NCBI GenBank assembly: GCA_900469445.1
Contig: UBXM01000033.1
Location: forward strand, 161,238 to 225,237
Direction: 5' to 3'
DNA from: Hyphomicrobiales bacterium
Lineage (GTDB): Bacteria > Pseudomonadota > Alphaproteobacteria > Rhizobiales > Rhizobiaceae
DNA length: 64,000 bases
Of the stretch, positions 8,328-17,529 are shown one piece after another. Below the pieces are notes generated by a model that saw only the letters and a program-made list of their open reading frames with translations, ran no database searches and was not told the DNA's origin. Each line of letters opens with the position of its first letter. Within the stretch, counting starts at the first letter, position 1. The position numbers and the translations under genes are program-made.

Positions 8328-10228
8328 ACGTGATCCTCCTCATACCAGAATGTGTCGGGCATATAGACGCCGAGAAACGAGGTCGGGTCGTAGCCGAACA
8401 ACCCTTTTTCGGGAATGTTGCGCAGTTTCGAAGAGTGGACAAGCGGCTGGAGCGCCTGATTGACAATGCCGATGGTAAAGACGTTTTGCGTGAATATGGT
8501 CAGCATCGAATGCCAGATAGCTTCCCGCTCCTCGTGGGTTCCTGCTGTCTTCCAGTCATTCAGGAGATCGAGAAGCTGAGCGGCTTCCGGCAAATCCGGA
8601 GGATGGCCATCGCGTCCGCCCGAAAGGTAGTGCAGGCCCCAGACCGGCCACTGCATCTGGTCATCGAAGGTGGGTGCAAGTTCGTTAGGCGACATCTCGG
8701 CCGTCGGCACGCCGTTGTCGAGGCCCATCCACACGCACATCAGGGTTTCGCCGCCGATCACCCGTTTGCGGAAGATCTCGCGCTGCGACACGCGGGTGAA
8801 AATTGCAATGCCGATCTTCGCCCAGTGATCGGTAATCAGCTCAAGCACATCGCTCTCGAACGTGCTTTCTCCGGCACTTTCGACGATGATCTTTGCGGGG
8901 CGGCCGTCGGGCAAAAGCCGCAGGCCATCCTCGTTGCGGTTCACAAGGCCTGCCTCGTCCAGAAGCCTGTTGGCCATGTCGACATCATGGTTCGCCCAAG
9001 CTTGCTCATATTCGGTTTTGAACAGCGGGCTGTCGGGCAGGATCGAGTTTCCGGCTTCATGCGCCAGACCGAAAAAGGCCGCTTTGTTGATCTCCTCGCG
9101 GTCGATTGCGAGCGACAGTGCTCGCCTTACCCGGACATCCTGGAATAGCTTGCGCCAGACATCGTCCTTGCAATTGAGATTGGGAACCAGCGCCACGCGC
9201 GACCCCTGGGTTCGCTTCCACAGGTCCACCTTTATCGGCAGCCGCTTTTCGGCCGCCTTCAGGAACGTGTAGTCGGAAAAATCGACATTGGCGAACTGCA
9301 GGTCGCTATCCCCCGATCCCGCCTTGGCGGCAATCAGATCCGGCGAGCTGACATTCAGCACCATTTTGTCGATATACGGAAGCTGCAGCCCATTTTCGTC
9401 CACGCGATGGAAATAGGGGTTGCGCAGGAAGACGAATTGTCCAGCCGGTGGCTTGGTACTGTTATACCAGGGATCGAGTGTCGGCAGCGCCGGGTTCTCG
9501 GGCCGCACGGTGCGCGACATCCGCTGGTGCAGATCGCTCCAGTCCTGCGCCTTGTGGGTCTTCAGTAGCTCGGCAATCTTATCCGCGCTTTGGTAGTTTG
9601 GATGAAACTGCTTCAGATAGGCGGACGGCATGTAGATGACGAGCGGCGACGGTTTCGCCAGTTGCGCCAGAAAATCCGGATTGGGCTCATCCCAGCTGTA
9701 TCTGACCGAGCGCTCGTCCAGAACCTCGAAAGTCGGTCCCTTGCCGTTCACTCTGAGATCGACCGGAATGCCGCCGCGATGAAGCTCCTTGTTGTTCATC
9801 ACGTCTTCCCAGCTGTAACGGAAATCTTCCGTTGTCAGCGGCGAACCGTTTGACCACCTGTGTCCTTCCCGCAGCGTGAGGGTGAAGACACGGCCTTCTT
9901 CGGATGTGAAGCTTTCCAGAATATCGGCCTGGAGGTTCAGGTGTTCGTCATATCCGACAAGACGTGAATAGCTGTTGATCGGCATCAGGCGGATATCGCG
10001 CTGACCGCCGATCAGCATGCGCACAACCCCGCCGTGACGCCCTGGCTGCAGGTTTTTCGCACCGACATTGACGACACGCGGGTTGCGCGGCAGGCGCTCC
10101 GCGACATCCGGCAGCTTGCCGGCCTTGATCTCGTCAGCGAGATAGTCCGATCCGGTAAAGGCGGCCTTCGCATGGAAGGGAACAAGCGCGGTTGCCATCA
10201 GGCCGAGCATGGTTCGGCGTTTCATCAT
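8324..10228 (-). CDS. Family 5 solute-binding protein of ABC importer
   Basis: A 634-residue periplasmic binding protein of the peptide/nickel family (SBP_bac_5). An N-terminal export signal, with paired Arg in KRRTMLG followed by a hydrophobic stretch ending AKA, may use Tat or Sec. The mature part has the usual YLADEI/SYSRL...ESF layout and a conserved RVRRALSLAIDREEIN block. It is longer than DppA/OppA (about 530), like the oligosaccharide-binding members such as AgpA. Because it sits among polysaccharide genes, an oligosaccharide or glycopeptide ligand is a fair guess, but peptides are not excluded. Start ATG at 10228 overlaps the upstream ATPase stop. Confidence 0.88.
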   Translation of the reverse strand: MMKRRTMLGLMATALVPFHAKAAFTGSDYLADEIKAGKLPDVAERLPRNPRVVNVGAKNLQPGRHGGVVRMLIGGQRDIRLMPINSYSRLVGYDEHLNLQADILESFTSEEGRVFTLTLREGHRWSNGSPLTTEDFRYSWEDVMNNKELHRGGIPVDLRVNGKGPTFEVLDERSVRYSWDEPNPDFLAQLAKPSPLVIYMPSAYLKQFHPNYQSADKIAELLKTHKAQDWSDLHQRMSRTVRPENPALPTLDPWYNSTKPPAGQFVFLRNPYFHRVDENGLQLPYIDKMVLNVSSPDLIAAKAGSGDSDLQFANVDFSDYTFLKAAEKRLPIKVDLWKRTQGSRVALVPNLNCKDDVWRKLFQDVRVRRALSLAIDREEINKAAFFGLAHEAGNSILPDSPLFKTEYEQAWANHDVDMANRLLDEAGLVNRNEDGLRLLPDGRPAKIIVESAGESTFESDVLELITDHWAKIGIAIFTRVSQREIFRKRVIGGETLMCVWMGLDNGVPTAEMSPNELAPTFDDQMQWPVWGLHYLSGGRDGHPPDLPEAAQLLDLLNDWKTAGTHEEREAIWHSMLTIFTQNVFTIGIVNQALQPLVHSSKLRNIPEKGLFGYDPTSFLGVYMPDTFWYEEDHV

Positions 10229-12108
10229 GGCTGCAGCTCCCTGATGCTTGTCTGCGGCTTGGCCAGAACGAAGTGACCGCCGCCAAGATCGATCTGGGTC
10301 AGCCGCTCGCCTTCGTCCTGAACGAAGGCCGGATGCCAGTCCTGCGTCGGCTTTTTCGGCATGTCGAGCTGGTCAAGGTTCAGCGGACGATCGAGATCCG
10401 GGATCGGCACGGCTGCGATCAGCCGTCGCGTATAGGGATGTGCCGGGTTGCGCATGATGATCTCGCAAGGGCCGATCTCGACAATGCGCCCCGCATACAT
10501 GACCGCAACACGGTCGGCCATGTAGTTCACCACCGCAAGATTGTGCGAAATGAACAGATAGGTCAGCCCCAGATCCCGCTTGAGGTCCTTCAGGAGATTG
10601 AGGATCTGCGCCTGGATCGACACATCGAGCGCCGATACCGGTTCGTCGCAGATCAACAGTTCGGGGCCGAGCGCCAGGGCCCGGGCAATGCCGATACGCT
10701 GCCGCTGGCCACCCGAAAAACTGTGCGGGTAACGGCTGAGCGCATTGTCATCGAGACCGATGGTGCGCAGCAGGCGCCGAACAGCCTCCAGCCGCGTGGC
10801 GCGCGAGCCGCGACCATGAATCTCCAGTCCCTCGCCGATGATTTCCCTGACCGTCATGCGCGGCGAAAGCGATGAGATCGGATCCTGGAAAACCATCTGT
10901 ATGCGCTGGCGCAGCATGTCCAGATCTTCGCCCTGAGCGGAAAGGACATCAATCGGCCCCTTCTCGCTTTCGAAGATGACGGAACCCTTATCCGCGGTCA
11001 GTCCGCGCATCAGGATCTTGCTCAGCGTGGTCTTGCCGCAGCCGCTTTCGCCGACCAGACCCAGGCTTTCGCCGCGCCGGATGTCGAAACTGACGTCATC
11101 GACGGCGAGCGTCAGATTGCTGTCGTGGCTGCCGAGCTTCCGCTTCTTTGTCTTGAAGGTTTTGCTGATATGGTTGACGGAGAGGATCGTCCGCGAACCG
11201 CCGGAATTGAGGTAACCGGTTTCCATCATGCTGGCAGTATCGACTGAGATTTCGCGCAGCGGCTTCAGGCGCTGGTCGCGCTCCATCTCGAAGGTCGGGA
11301 TCGCCGAGATCAGGCCTTTCGGATAGGGATGTACGGGCCGGCGGAAGATATCGTCCACAGTGCCGGCTTCCATCACCTCGCCGCGATAGGCGACGACCAC
11401 CTCATCGGCGAGATTGGTGACGATGCCGAGATCATGGGTGATCAGCAGCATCGCCATGTTGAAGCGGGATTGCAGATCGCGCAGCAGCTTGAGGATCTGC
11501 GCCTGGATCGTCACGTCCAGCGCCGTTGTCGGCTCGTCGGCGATCAAAAGGGCCGGGCGACAGACAAGCGCCATGGCGATCATCGCACGCTGGCGCATCC
11601 CGCCGGACAGCTCGAACGGATACATGGCGTGGACTTTTGCGGGATCCTTGAACCCAACGAGAGACAGCGTCTCTTCGATCCGCTCCCGCTGCTCGGCGGG
11701 TGATGACGCGTCGTGGATCCGTAGCGCCTCGTCGATCTGGTTGCCGATCGTGTGCAGCGGCGACAGCGAGGTCATCGGCTCCTGGAAGATCATCCCGATC
11801 CTGTTGCCGCGGATCGCACGGATCTGCCGTCCGTCCTGTGGCAACTTGAGCAGATCGACCGGCCCTTCCGCACCCGCCGGGTCGTTGAACAGGATTCGGC
11901 CCTGGATGGATGCGAGCGGGCTTTCGATCCCCACGATCGTACGGCCGATGACCGATTTGCCGGATCCGGATTCTCCGACCAGCGCCGTGACCTTGCCCGG
12001 TCTTATCCGCATGCTCAGATTGTTGACAGCCTGGATCCTGCTGCCGAACACAGGAAAGCTCACGCTCAGATTTTCAATCCGCAGCAGATCGGGCTCGAAT
12101 GGTGTCAT
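10225..12108 (-). CDS. Fused double ABC ATPase, DppD-DppF type
   Basis: A 627-residue ATPase with two complete nucleotide-binding domains, combining what are usually two genes. The first (about residues 5-270) has GESGSGKS, signature LSGGMRQR and Walker B LLIADEPTTALD. The second (about 295-560) has GESGCGKT, FSGGQRQR and LLICDEPVSALD. The tail resembles the oligopeptide/dipeptide C-terminal extension. All catalytic residues are present. ATG at 12108 is preferred, since an upstream ATG at 12150 adds residues outside the family alignment; the ribosome site is weak. It heads the four-gene importer operon, with a divergent GT32 gene 179 nt away. Confidence 0.9.
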   Translation of the reverse strand: MTPFEPDLLRIENLSVSFPVFGSRIQAVNNLSMRIRPGKVTALVGESGSGKSVIGRTIVGIESPLASIQGRILFNDPAGAEGPVDLLKLPQDGRQIRAIRGNRIGMIFQEPMTSLSPLHTIGNQIDEALRIHDASSPAEQRERIEETLSLVGFKDPAKVHAMYPFELSGGMRQRAMIAMALVCRPALLIADEPTTALDVTIQAQILKLLRDLQSRFNMAMLLITHDLGIVTNLADEVVVAYRGEVMEAGTVDDIFRRPVHPYPKGLISAIPTFEMERDQRLKPLREISVDTASMMETGYLNSGGSRTILSVNHISKTFKTKKRKLGSHDSNLTLAVDDVSFDIRRGESLGLVGESGCGKTTLSKILMRGLTADKGSVIFESEKGPIDVLSAQGEDLDMLRQRIQMVFQDPISSLSPRMTVREIIGEGLEIHGRGSRATRLEAVRRLLRTIGLDDNALSRYPHSFSGGQRQRIGIARALALGPELLICDEPVSALDVSIQAQILNLLKDLKRDLGLTYLFISHNLAVVNYMADRVAVMYAGRIVEIGPCEIIMRNPAHPYTRRLIAAVPIPDLDRPLNLDQLDMPKKPTQDWHPAFVQDEGERLTQIDLGGGHFVLAKPQTSIRELQP

Positions 12109-12287
12109 CGGGCAGTTTTTCCTGGCATGCGACTCAGTAGAGCATCGCATTTTCGCATGACGGCAAAATCAAGTTCGTCGGAATGCATCTTTCGGCACCT
12201 GATCAGGTTGACGCTGGAACGGAATTGAACGTAGCGCAGAGCTATGATGATAGTCCATGCCATAAGAAGCCTGCCGGATAGCTGCCG

Positions 12288-13235
12288 ATGATTAACGAAC
12301 AAGACTATAAAAGGATGCTTGGTGAAGCCAAGTCGCTGATCCGGTGCGGGAGTTTTGCAGAAGCGCGCGATCTGCTGCAGCAAATTCAAGCGAATGATCT
12401 GGGCAAAGACGATGCTTTGACGGCACTCGGCCTGCCAAGGCGGCTGCAATCGGCACTGTTGAAGCTGGCGAAAGCCGAAGGCGATGCGGTGGCAAGGAGC
12501 GGCTATCAGGTCCACCTCGTTCCGCCACCCCAAACGCTCGCGCGATATGGCGTCTTTTCACCGGCCGAGCAGGCAAGAATGGTCGAGTTGTCGCGCGTAA
12601 CGGCTCCGCGATGCATTCACCAGATATGGCTCGGTTCAAGACCTGTCCCTCCGACGGTTGACGCCTGGGCAGCACATGCCAAGGAGAATGGCTATCAGCA
12701 TAAACTGTGGCGCGAAGCCGATCTTGCCGAAAATGGTTATGATCGGCACACAGCACTTCATCATATGCTGCAGCAAGGCGATTTTCCCGGCGCGGTAGAC
12801 GTGGCTCGCTACATGATCCTGCGCGATCTCGGAGGCATATATCTCGATTGTGACTGGTATCCGGCCAGCAACACGGGAAGCTTTCACGATTTCCTGCCGC
12901 TGACGGGGCTTTCCGTCTTCGCAGAAGAGATCCCGCGCAACACCGGTGCCGGAAGTACGCTGTTTGCCAATTCCTTCATCGCAACGCCGGCAGGCAATCC
13001 GGTTTTCTCAAGATTGTGTGACGCGCTTGCGTCGGTGATAGAGGATCTGGGCGACGCTCCCGCATGGTGGTCGACCGGTCCGCTGATCTTCACCGTCGTC
13101 GCCCGGTCCGGCCCGGTCAGCCTTGCAGGAGCCGGGTTCGTTGCACCCTCCGCGCCTGCCGGAGCATCGCTTTTAGATGTTCAGGCCCAGGCAGCCGATG
13201 CCGAGGGCCTGCTCATCGCCTGGAAGCCCTGGTAG
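12288..13235 (+). CDS. GT32 glycosyltransferase with DXD motif
   Basis: A 315-residue protein whose central part is the Gly_transf_sug/GT32 (OCH1-like) domain. The opening strand CIHQIWLGSRPVP is at about residues 109-121, D171-VAR-Y175 and the metal-binding LDCD (D187, D189) follow. The first 85 residues form a helical region without a clear match. Enzymes of this family transfer a hexose from a nucleotide sugar in capsule or lipopolysaccharide synthesis. It runs alone on the plus strand, divergent from the importer ATPase, and ends 2 nt before the convergent polysaccharide-deacetylase-like gene. Confidence 0.82.
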   Translation: MINEQDYKRMLGEAKSLIRCGSFAEARDLLQQIQANDLGKDDALTALGLPRRLQSALLKLAKAEGDAVARSGYQVHLVPPPQTLARYGVFSPAEQARMVELSRVTAPRCIHQIWLGSRPVPPTVDAWAAHAKENGYQHKLWREADLAENGYDRHTALHHMLQQGDFPGAVDVARYMILRDLGGIYLDCDWYPASNTGSFHDFLPLTGLSVFAEEIPRNTGAGSTLFANSFIATPAGNPVFSRLCDALASVIEDLGDAPAWWSTGPLIFTVVARSGPVSLAGAGFVAPSAPAGASLLDVQAQAADAEGLLIAWKPW

Positions 13236-13237
13236 GT

Positions 13238-13978
13238 TCAAGCGCCACTCATCAACTCGCGAACCGGAACCCATCGGCAGGCCGGCTGCCTGGCGGTCAG
13301 TTCGAAAAAGTCGTCAAGAAACGCCCAGACGGCATCGTCATGCACGAGATGGTGGGTGAGAATACCGAGGCTTGTTTTTCTACCGGTCCCGGCATCGAGG
13401 CGGGCCGCAGCTTCGGCATAAAGCACCTCCATCGCGCGTCCCCCACGCGTCCCCCTCCAGTCGATGACATCGACATGCGTATTAACCAGGCGGATCGGCG
13501 TCTCCACCCGCTCCGGGCCGAAAACGGACAGGGCTTCGTATCCGAGTGACGGTAGATGACCGAGAAGCGGCTGCGCGATACGGTTCCATGGCGGTACCAG
13601 CAAGGGCACCGCGCGATCGCCAAACAGGGTCGTGATCCGCTCCAGCCCTTCCGCCAGGCGGGCGAGCACGGCTGCCTCGCCACGATGAAGGCCGAGTTCC
13701 TGCTTTTTCTCCGATGCCGGCGCGTGGTTCATATGATCCCAACCATGCACGGCGACGGATATCAGCGGCAATTCCTGCAGAAGTTCTGCCAGTGCCGTTG
13801 TGGCATGGACGGGGATGGCAGCGATCGTCAGCGGCGCATCCCAGCGTTTCGACAGGCCGAGAAGCTGCGACAGCGCTGGGGTCGGTTCAATGGCGTCGTC
13901 GTCCCGCAGCCACAGCTGAACCATCCTGCCTTCTTCGGCATAGGCGTCGAGCATTTCGATGAAGTGTTGTCTGCTCAT
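13238..13978 (-). CDS. Polysaccharide deacetylase-like protein
   Basis: A 246-residue protein with the NodB-like pattern: acidic cluster RDDD at residues 25-28 and HGWDH at 78-82, which would hold the metal (D27 with H78 and H82). PPWN at about residues 140-143 is like the family's motif 3. It has no signal peptide, so it would act in the cytoplasm, probably on a glycan precursor or a small sugar. It is separated by only 4 nt from the upstream glycosyltransferase on the same strand, so both are likely one transcript. The substrate is not known. Confidence 0.78.
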   Translation of the reverse strand: MSRQHFIEMLDAYAEEGRMVQLWLRDDDAIEPTPALSQLLGLSKRWDAPLTIAAIPVHATTALAELLQELPLISVAVHGWDHMNHAPASEKKQELGLHRGEAAVLARLAEGLERITTLFGDRAVPLLVPPWNRIAQPLLGHLPSLGYEALSVFGPERVETPIRLVNTHVDVIDWRGTRGGRAMEVLYAEAAARLDAGTGRKTSLGILTHHLVHDDAVWAFLDDFFELTARQPACRWVPVRELMSGA

Positions 13979-13982
13979 CGCG

Positions 13983-15083
13983 TCATCTCACATGGCTATC
14001 CAGGATACGGACCAGGATACGGCGCAGACTTTCCGCCGCGCCGCTGATTGACCGTTCTCCGGTCGCAAAAATCCGTGCCTCTTTCGCGAGGCGAGATCTG
14101 GTTTCAGCGTCGGACAACAAGTGGCCGATCGCTTCTGCAAAGGCATGTCTGTCGCCGGGCGGCGTAAGCAAACCTGTCCTGTCGTGTTCCACGACCTCCG
14201 GAACGCCCGCAATCGCCTCGGCAACGACGGGAAGGCCGGCAGCCTGCGCTTCCAGATAGGCAAGCCCGTATGCTTCCCCATGCCCCGGCCAGAGGAATAT
14301 GGACCCGCGTGAAAGCAGCTCGGCGATATCCTCCTGCTGAAGCGCTCCCAGCCATTCTATCCGCTCTAGGCCGAGTGGCGCAAAAGCCCGTTCCACTTCC
14401 GGCCGGCATTCCCCATCCCCGGCGATGGAAAGCGTCCACGGCAGATGCTGGATGAGGCGAAGGCTTTCGGCCAGCGCCTGATAGCTGGAAAGCTTGTCGC
14501 CCGGCCGCATCATCGCCACGGTGACCAGCCGTCCCGGTTCCGGGGCTGGTGTGCGCTGTAGATAGGGTTCGCTATCGATAAAGGGCGCGATCAGTTCGAG
14601 CCGGGCCTCCGGCACCGCCGCCTTCAATCCATCCCGGTCGCGGCGTGTGAAGCACAGATTGACTGCAGCATGTCTGAGGCTGTCGAGCAGCATCTCCTGC
14701 GACGTCCGCCATGCCCCTATGTTCCGGCGCGAAGAATAAGAAGCTTCCGCATTGATCAAGGGGATACCGAAATGCCGCGCCAGCGCCGGGCCGAGAAGAT
14801 CAGGCGCCTTGTAATAGGGGTGATAGGTGAACCAGAGGTCCGGCGCGGATGACCCGGAATGTTCGGCCGTGATACGCTCGATCTCCCGCGCGGCATCCGC
14901 CACGTTTGCTTCCAAAGCATCCGCCATCTCGGATGAACGCATGAAACTGCGCATTTCGGAGGCGATGAAAACCTCGTGCCCGAGGCTTGTCAGTGCGCGA
15001 ACCAAAAGCCGCGCCATCAGCCTGTCGCCGGAAGGGACTGGATGATTGGGCGATTTCAGCGGCGAATAGAACAGGATTTTCAT
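13983..15083 (-). CDS. Family 4 glycosyltransferase
   Basis: A 366-residue GT-B glycosyltransferase. The N-terminus starts MKILFYSPLKSPNHPVPSGD, where the acceptor-binding loop lies; the C-terminal half has GDGECRPE and the EX7E element EAYGLAYLE of retaining GT4 enzymes, followed by AIAGVPEVVEHDRTGLL. It is co-directional with the deacetylase-like gene right after it and divergent from the UDP-sugar dehydrogenase 108 nt away. The sugar donor cannot be read from the sequence. Confidence 0.85.
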   Translation of the reverse strand: MKILFYSPLKSPNHPVPSGDRLMARLLVRALTSLGHEVFIASEMRSFMRSSEMADALEANVADAAREIERITAEHSGSSAPDLWFTYHPYYKAPDLLGPALARHFGIPLINAEASYSSRRNIGAWRTSQEMLLDSLRHAAVNLCFTRRDRDGLKAAVPEARLELIAPFIDSEPYLQRTPAPEPGRLVTVAMMRPGDKLSSYQALAESLRLIQHLPWTLSIAGDGECRPEVERAFAPLGLERIEWLGALQQEDIAELLSRGSIFLWPGHGEAYGLAYLEAQAAGLPVVAEAIAGVPEVVEHDRTGLLTPPGDRHAFAEAIGHLLSDAETRSRLAKEARIFATGERSISGAAESLRRILVRILDSHVR

Positions 15084-15191
15084 AGGCCTGGCATCATGCG
15101 GATCTGATCATCTCCCCGTGACCACTCTTGACACGTCGGCGCATCTCTCACAACTGTCAGCCACTGCCTCATCGCTAGGATTTCTCCCGTC

Positions 15192-16532
15192 ATGACCGAT
15201 ACTTCCCTTTCCTCGACGCTTCATGCGAAGATCACAGCACGTACGGCAAAAGCCGGCGTCGTGGGGCTTGGCTATGTCGGATTGCCGTTGGCGATGGCCT
15301 TCGGCCGGGCAGGGTTCTCGGTTACCGGTTTCGACATCGACCCATCCAAGATCGAATTCATCGATCGCCGGGAAAGCTATATCGAAGCGGTGCCGACGGA
15401 CGTGCTGAAAGCCGAATGCGAGGCTGGCCGGTTCGTCGCCACCTGCGACTTCGATCGTCTGGGCGAATGCGATATCGTGGCGATCTGCGTGCCGACGCCG
15501 CTGACGGCGCATCGTGATCCCGACCTCTCCTATGTGGCGAAAACGGCAGAAGCGATCGCCAGGACCTTGCGCCCGGGCCAGCTGATCGTGCTGGAATCGA
15601 CCACCTATCCCGGCACCACCGATGAAGTCGTGAAGCCGATACTCGAAAAGACCGGCCTGAAGTCCGGTACCGATTTCTTCCTCGGTTATTCGCCCGAACG
15701 TGAAGACCCGGGCAACCGTCAGTTCCATACGGCGAGCATCCCGAAAGTCGTCGCCGGTGATGGTGAGGCGGCGGCCAGCCTGATGCAGGCCTTTTACGGC
15801 GCAACCGTATCGACCATCGTGCCGGTATCGACCACCGCCACGGCCGAAGCCGTAAAGCTTACGGAAAACATTTTCCGCGCGGTCAATATCGCCCTCGTCA
15901 ACGAGTTGAAGCTCGTCTACGACGCCATGGGCATCGACGTGTGGGAAGTCATCGATGCGGCCAAATCCAAGCCTTTCGGTTACATGCCCTTTTATCCGGG
16001 CCCCGGTCTCGGCGGTCACTGCATCCCGATCGATCCATTCTACCTGACCTGGAAATCACGCGAATTCGAAACCCCGACGCGGTTCATCGAGCTGGCCGGC
16101 GAGATCAATACGGCAATGCCGCACCATATCGTGACGCGGCTGGCAGAGGCGCTGGATATCCGCAGCGGCAAGGCGCTGAGCCGCTCCAGGGTCCTGCTGA
16201 TCGGCCTTGCCTACAAGAAGAACGTGCCCGACATCCGCGAAAGCCCGTCATTGCGCCTGATGGAACTGATCGAACGCCGCGGCGGATCGGCCGATTATTT
16301 CGATCCCTACGTCCCGGAAATCCCCTCGACGCGCGAATATGCCGAACTGAAGGGCCGCCGATCGATGGACTGGAGCGAAAGCGCCCTGAAAGCCTATGAT
16401 GCGGTCGTCATCGCAACGGACCACGACGACGTCGATTATGAAGCGATCGCAAGGCATGCTCCCTTGATTGTCGATACGCGCAATGTCTTTGCCCGCAGGG
16501 GAATTTCCGCGGACACCATCGTCAAAGCCTGA
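15192..16532 (+). CDS. UDP-sugar 6-dehydrogenase, WbpA/TviB type
   Basis: A 446-residue nucleotide-sugar dehydrogenase that oxidises C6 of a UDP-hexose twice with NAD. The Rossmann motif GLGYVG is at residues 25-30, the catalytic cysteine is C277 in GGHCIP, and the closing domain has GLAYKKNVPDIRESPS. The segment YSPEREDPGN is typical of UDP-N-acetylglucosamine 6-dehydrogenases (WbpA, WecC, TviB) more than of UDP-glucose dehydrogenase (Ugd). It would make an acidic precursor for the surface polysaccharide of this island. The methyltransferase gene follows after 15 nt, so they are likely co-transcribed. Confidence 0.88.
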   Translation: MTDTSLSSTLHAKITARTAKAGVVGLGYVGLPLAMAFGRAGFSVTGFDIDPSKIEFIDRRESYIEAVPTDVLKAECEAGRFVATCDFDRLGECDIVAICVPTPLTAHRDPDLSYVAKTAEAIARTLRPGQLIVLESTTYPGTTDEVVKPILEKTGLKSGTDFFLGYSPEREDPGNRQFHTASIPKVVAGDGEAAASLMQAFYGATVSTIVPVSTTATAEAVKLTENIFRAVNIALVNELKLVYDAMGIDVWEVIDAAKSKPFGYMPFYPGPGLGGHCIPIDPFYLTWKSREFETPTRFIELAGEINTAMPHHIVTRLAEALDIRSGKALSRSRVLLIGLAYKKNVPDIRESPSLRLMELIERRGGSADYFDPYVPEIPSTREYAELKGRRSMDWSESALKAYDAVVIATDHDDVDYEAIARHAPLIVDTRNVFARRGISADTIVKA

Positions 16533-16547
16533 GATACTGGAAACCCC

Positions 16548-17030
16548 ATGAGCCGTCTCGATACCTTCATCAATCGCATGTCCGCCCAGCGCGACATCCT
16601 CAATCATGTCGCCCGTGATCTGGGCCTTCCGCCGCAAGGGGATGTTCTGGAAGTCGGGCTGGGCAATGGGCGAACCTATAGCCATCTGCGCGAATTGTTC
16701 GCCGACCGCCGCGCGATTGCCTTTGACCGGGCGATGAATGCGCATCGCAGCTCGGCCCCCCATGAAGACGATTTCGTCATGGGTGAAATCAACGAGACGG
16801 GTTTGAGATTCGCGGGAACCGGCGCGGCGCTCGTCCATGCCGATATCGGCACGGGTTATCCGGATAAGGATGCCATCACCTTGTCATGGCTGCCGCAGAT
16901 GGTTGTCGCCATGCTCCAGTCAGGCGGTTATGCCGTCAGCGGCCTGCCGCTTGAGCACCCGGAACTCGACGAGCTTCCACGCCTGCCCACGGTCAACGAA
17001 GGCAGGTATTTCATGTATCGCAAGCTGTGA
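16548..17030 (+). CDS. Small class I SAM-dependent methyltransferase
   Basis: A 160-residue protein with the SAM-binding motif VLEVGLGNGRTY at about residues 27-38 and an acidic residue in the next strand (AFDRAMNAH). It is shorter than most methyltransferases and keeps little beyond the core fold. GGAAA precedes the start. It lies 15 nt after the UDP-sugar dehydrogenase and converges with the cyclic-nucleotide-binding gene 12 nt away. A role in methylating a sugar of the polysaccharide, or a small metabolite, is inferred only from position. Confidence 0.75.
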   Translation: MSRLDTFINRMSAQRDILNHVARDLGLPPQGDVLEVGLGNGRTYSHLRELFADRRAIAFDRAMNAHRSSAPHEDDFVMGEINETGLRFAGTGAALVHADIGTGYPDKDAITLSWLPQMVVAMLQSGGYAVSGLPLEHPELDELPRLPTVNEGRYFMYRKL

Positions 17031-17042
17031 TGGTAAGGCCGA

Positions 17043-17498
17043 TCAGGCCTTCTGCAGAGCGCGAACCTGGTCCAGCTCGGAAGACGTCAGCCGCAGTCGC
17101 TCGGCTATTGCGCGCGTCATCTTCATGGTCATGCCGGGGCAATCGTCCATGATGCGGAACAGATAATCCTTGTTGATCTTCAAGGCTTCGACCACACCTT
17201 CAGCCTGAACGGTGGAGCTGCGCGGTCCATCGCACAGAAGCGATATGTCGCCGACGATCGAGTTCGGTCCGCGTTCGCTGACCTTGACCGGGCCATCCGG
17301 GGTGCTCACGAGAAAATCGACGGTGCCGCTGAGAATGAAGTAAGCGGAATCTCCGCTGTCGCCTTGGGTAAAGAGACGCTGGCCAGCCTTGAACGTCACG
17401 CGCTCGGAAGCGAACGCGAGGAGTTTAAGCTTGCACGTATCCACTTCCGCAAAATACGGAAGTTTCCGCAGCAGCTGGACTTCATCACATAGCAACAT
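17043..17498 (-). CDS. Stand-alone cyclic-nucleotide-binding domain protein
   Basis: A 151-residue protein made of one CNB (Crp-like beta-roll) domain with short helices and no DNA-binding or enzyme domain. The beta-roll has FKAGQRLFTQGDSGDSAYFILSG and the phosphate-binding cassette GDISLLCDGPRSSTV; the usual Glu of the cassette is Asp here, while the Arg is kept. Start at 17498 is chosen for GGAAG at 5 nt; the longer frame to 17612 overlaps the ABC gene. It begins 31 nt after the stop of the 907-residue ABC-like protein on the same strand, so the two are probably one operon and one functional unit. Whether it binds cAMP, cGMP or c-di-GMP is unknown. Confidence 0.85.
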   Translation of the reverse strand: MLLCDEVQLLRKLPYFAEVDTCKLKLLAFASERVTFKAGQRLFTQGDSGDSAYFILSGTVDFLVSTPDGPVKVSERGPNSIVGDISLLCDGPRSSTVQAEGVVEALKINKDYLFRIMDDCPGMTMKMTRAIAERLRLTSSELDQVRALQKA

Positions 17499-17529
17499 CG
17501 CTCTTCCGCCTTTCCTGTCGGATCGATGG

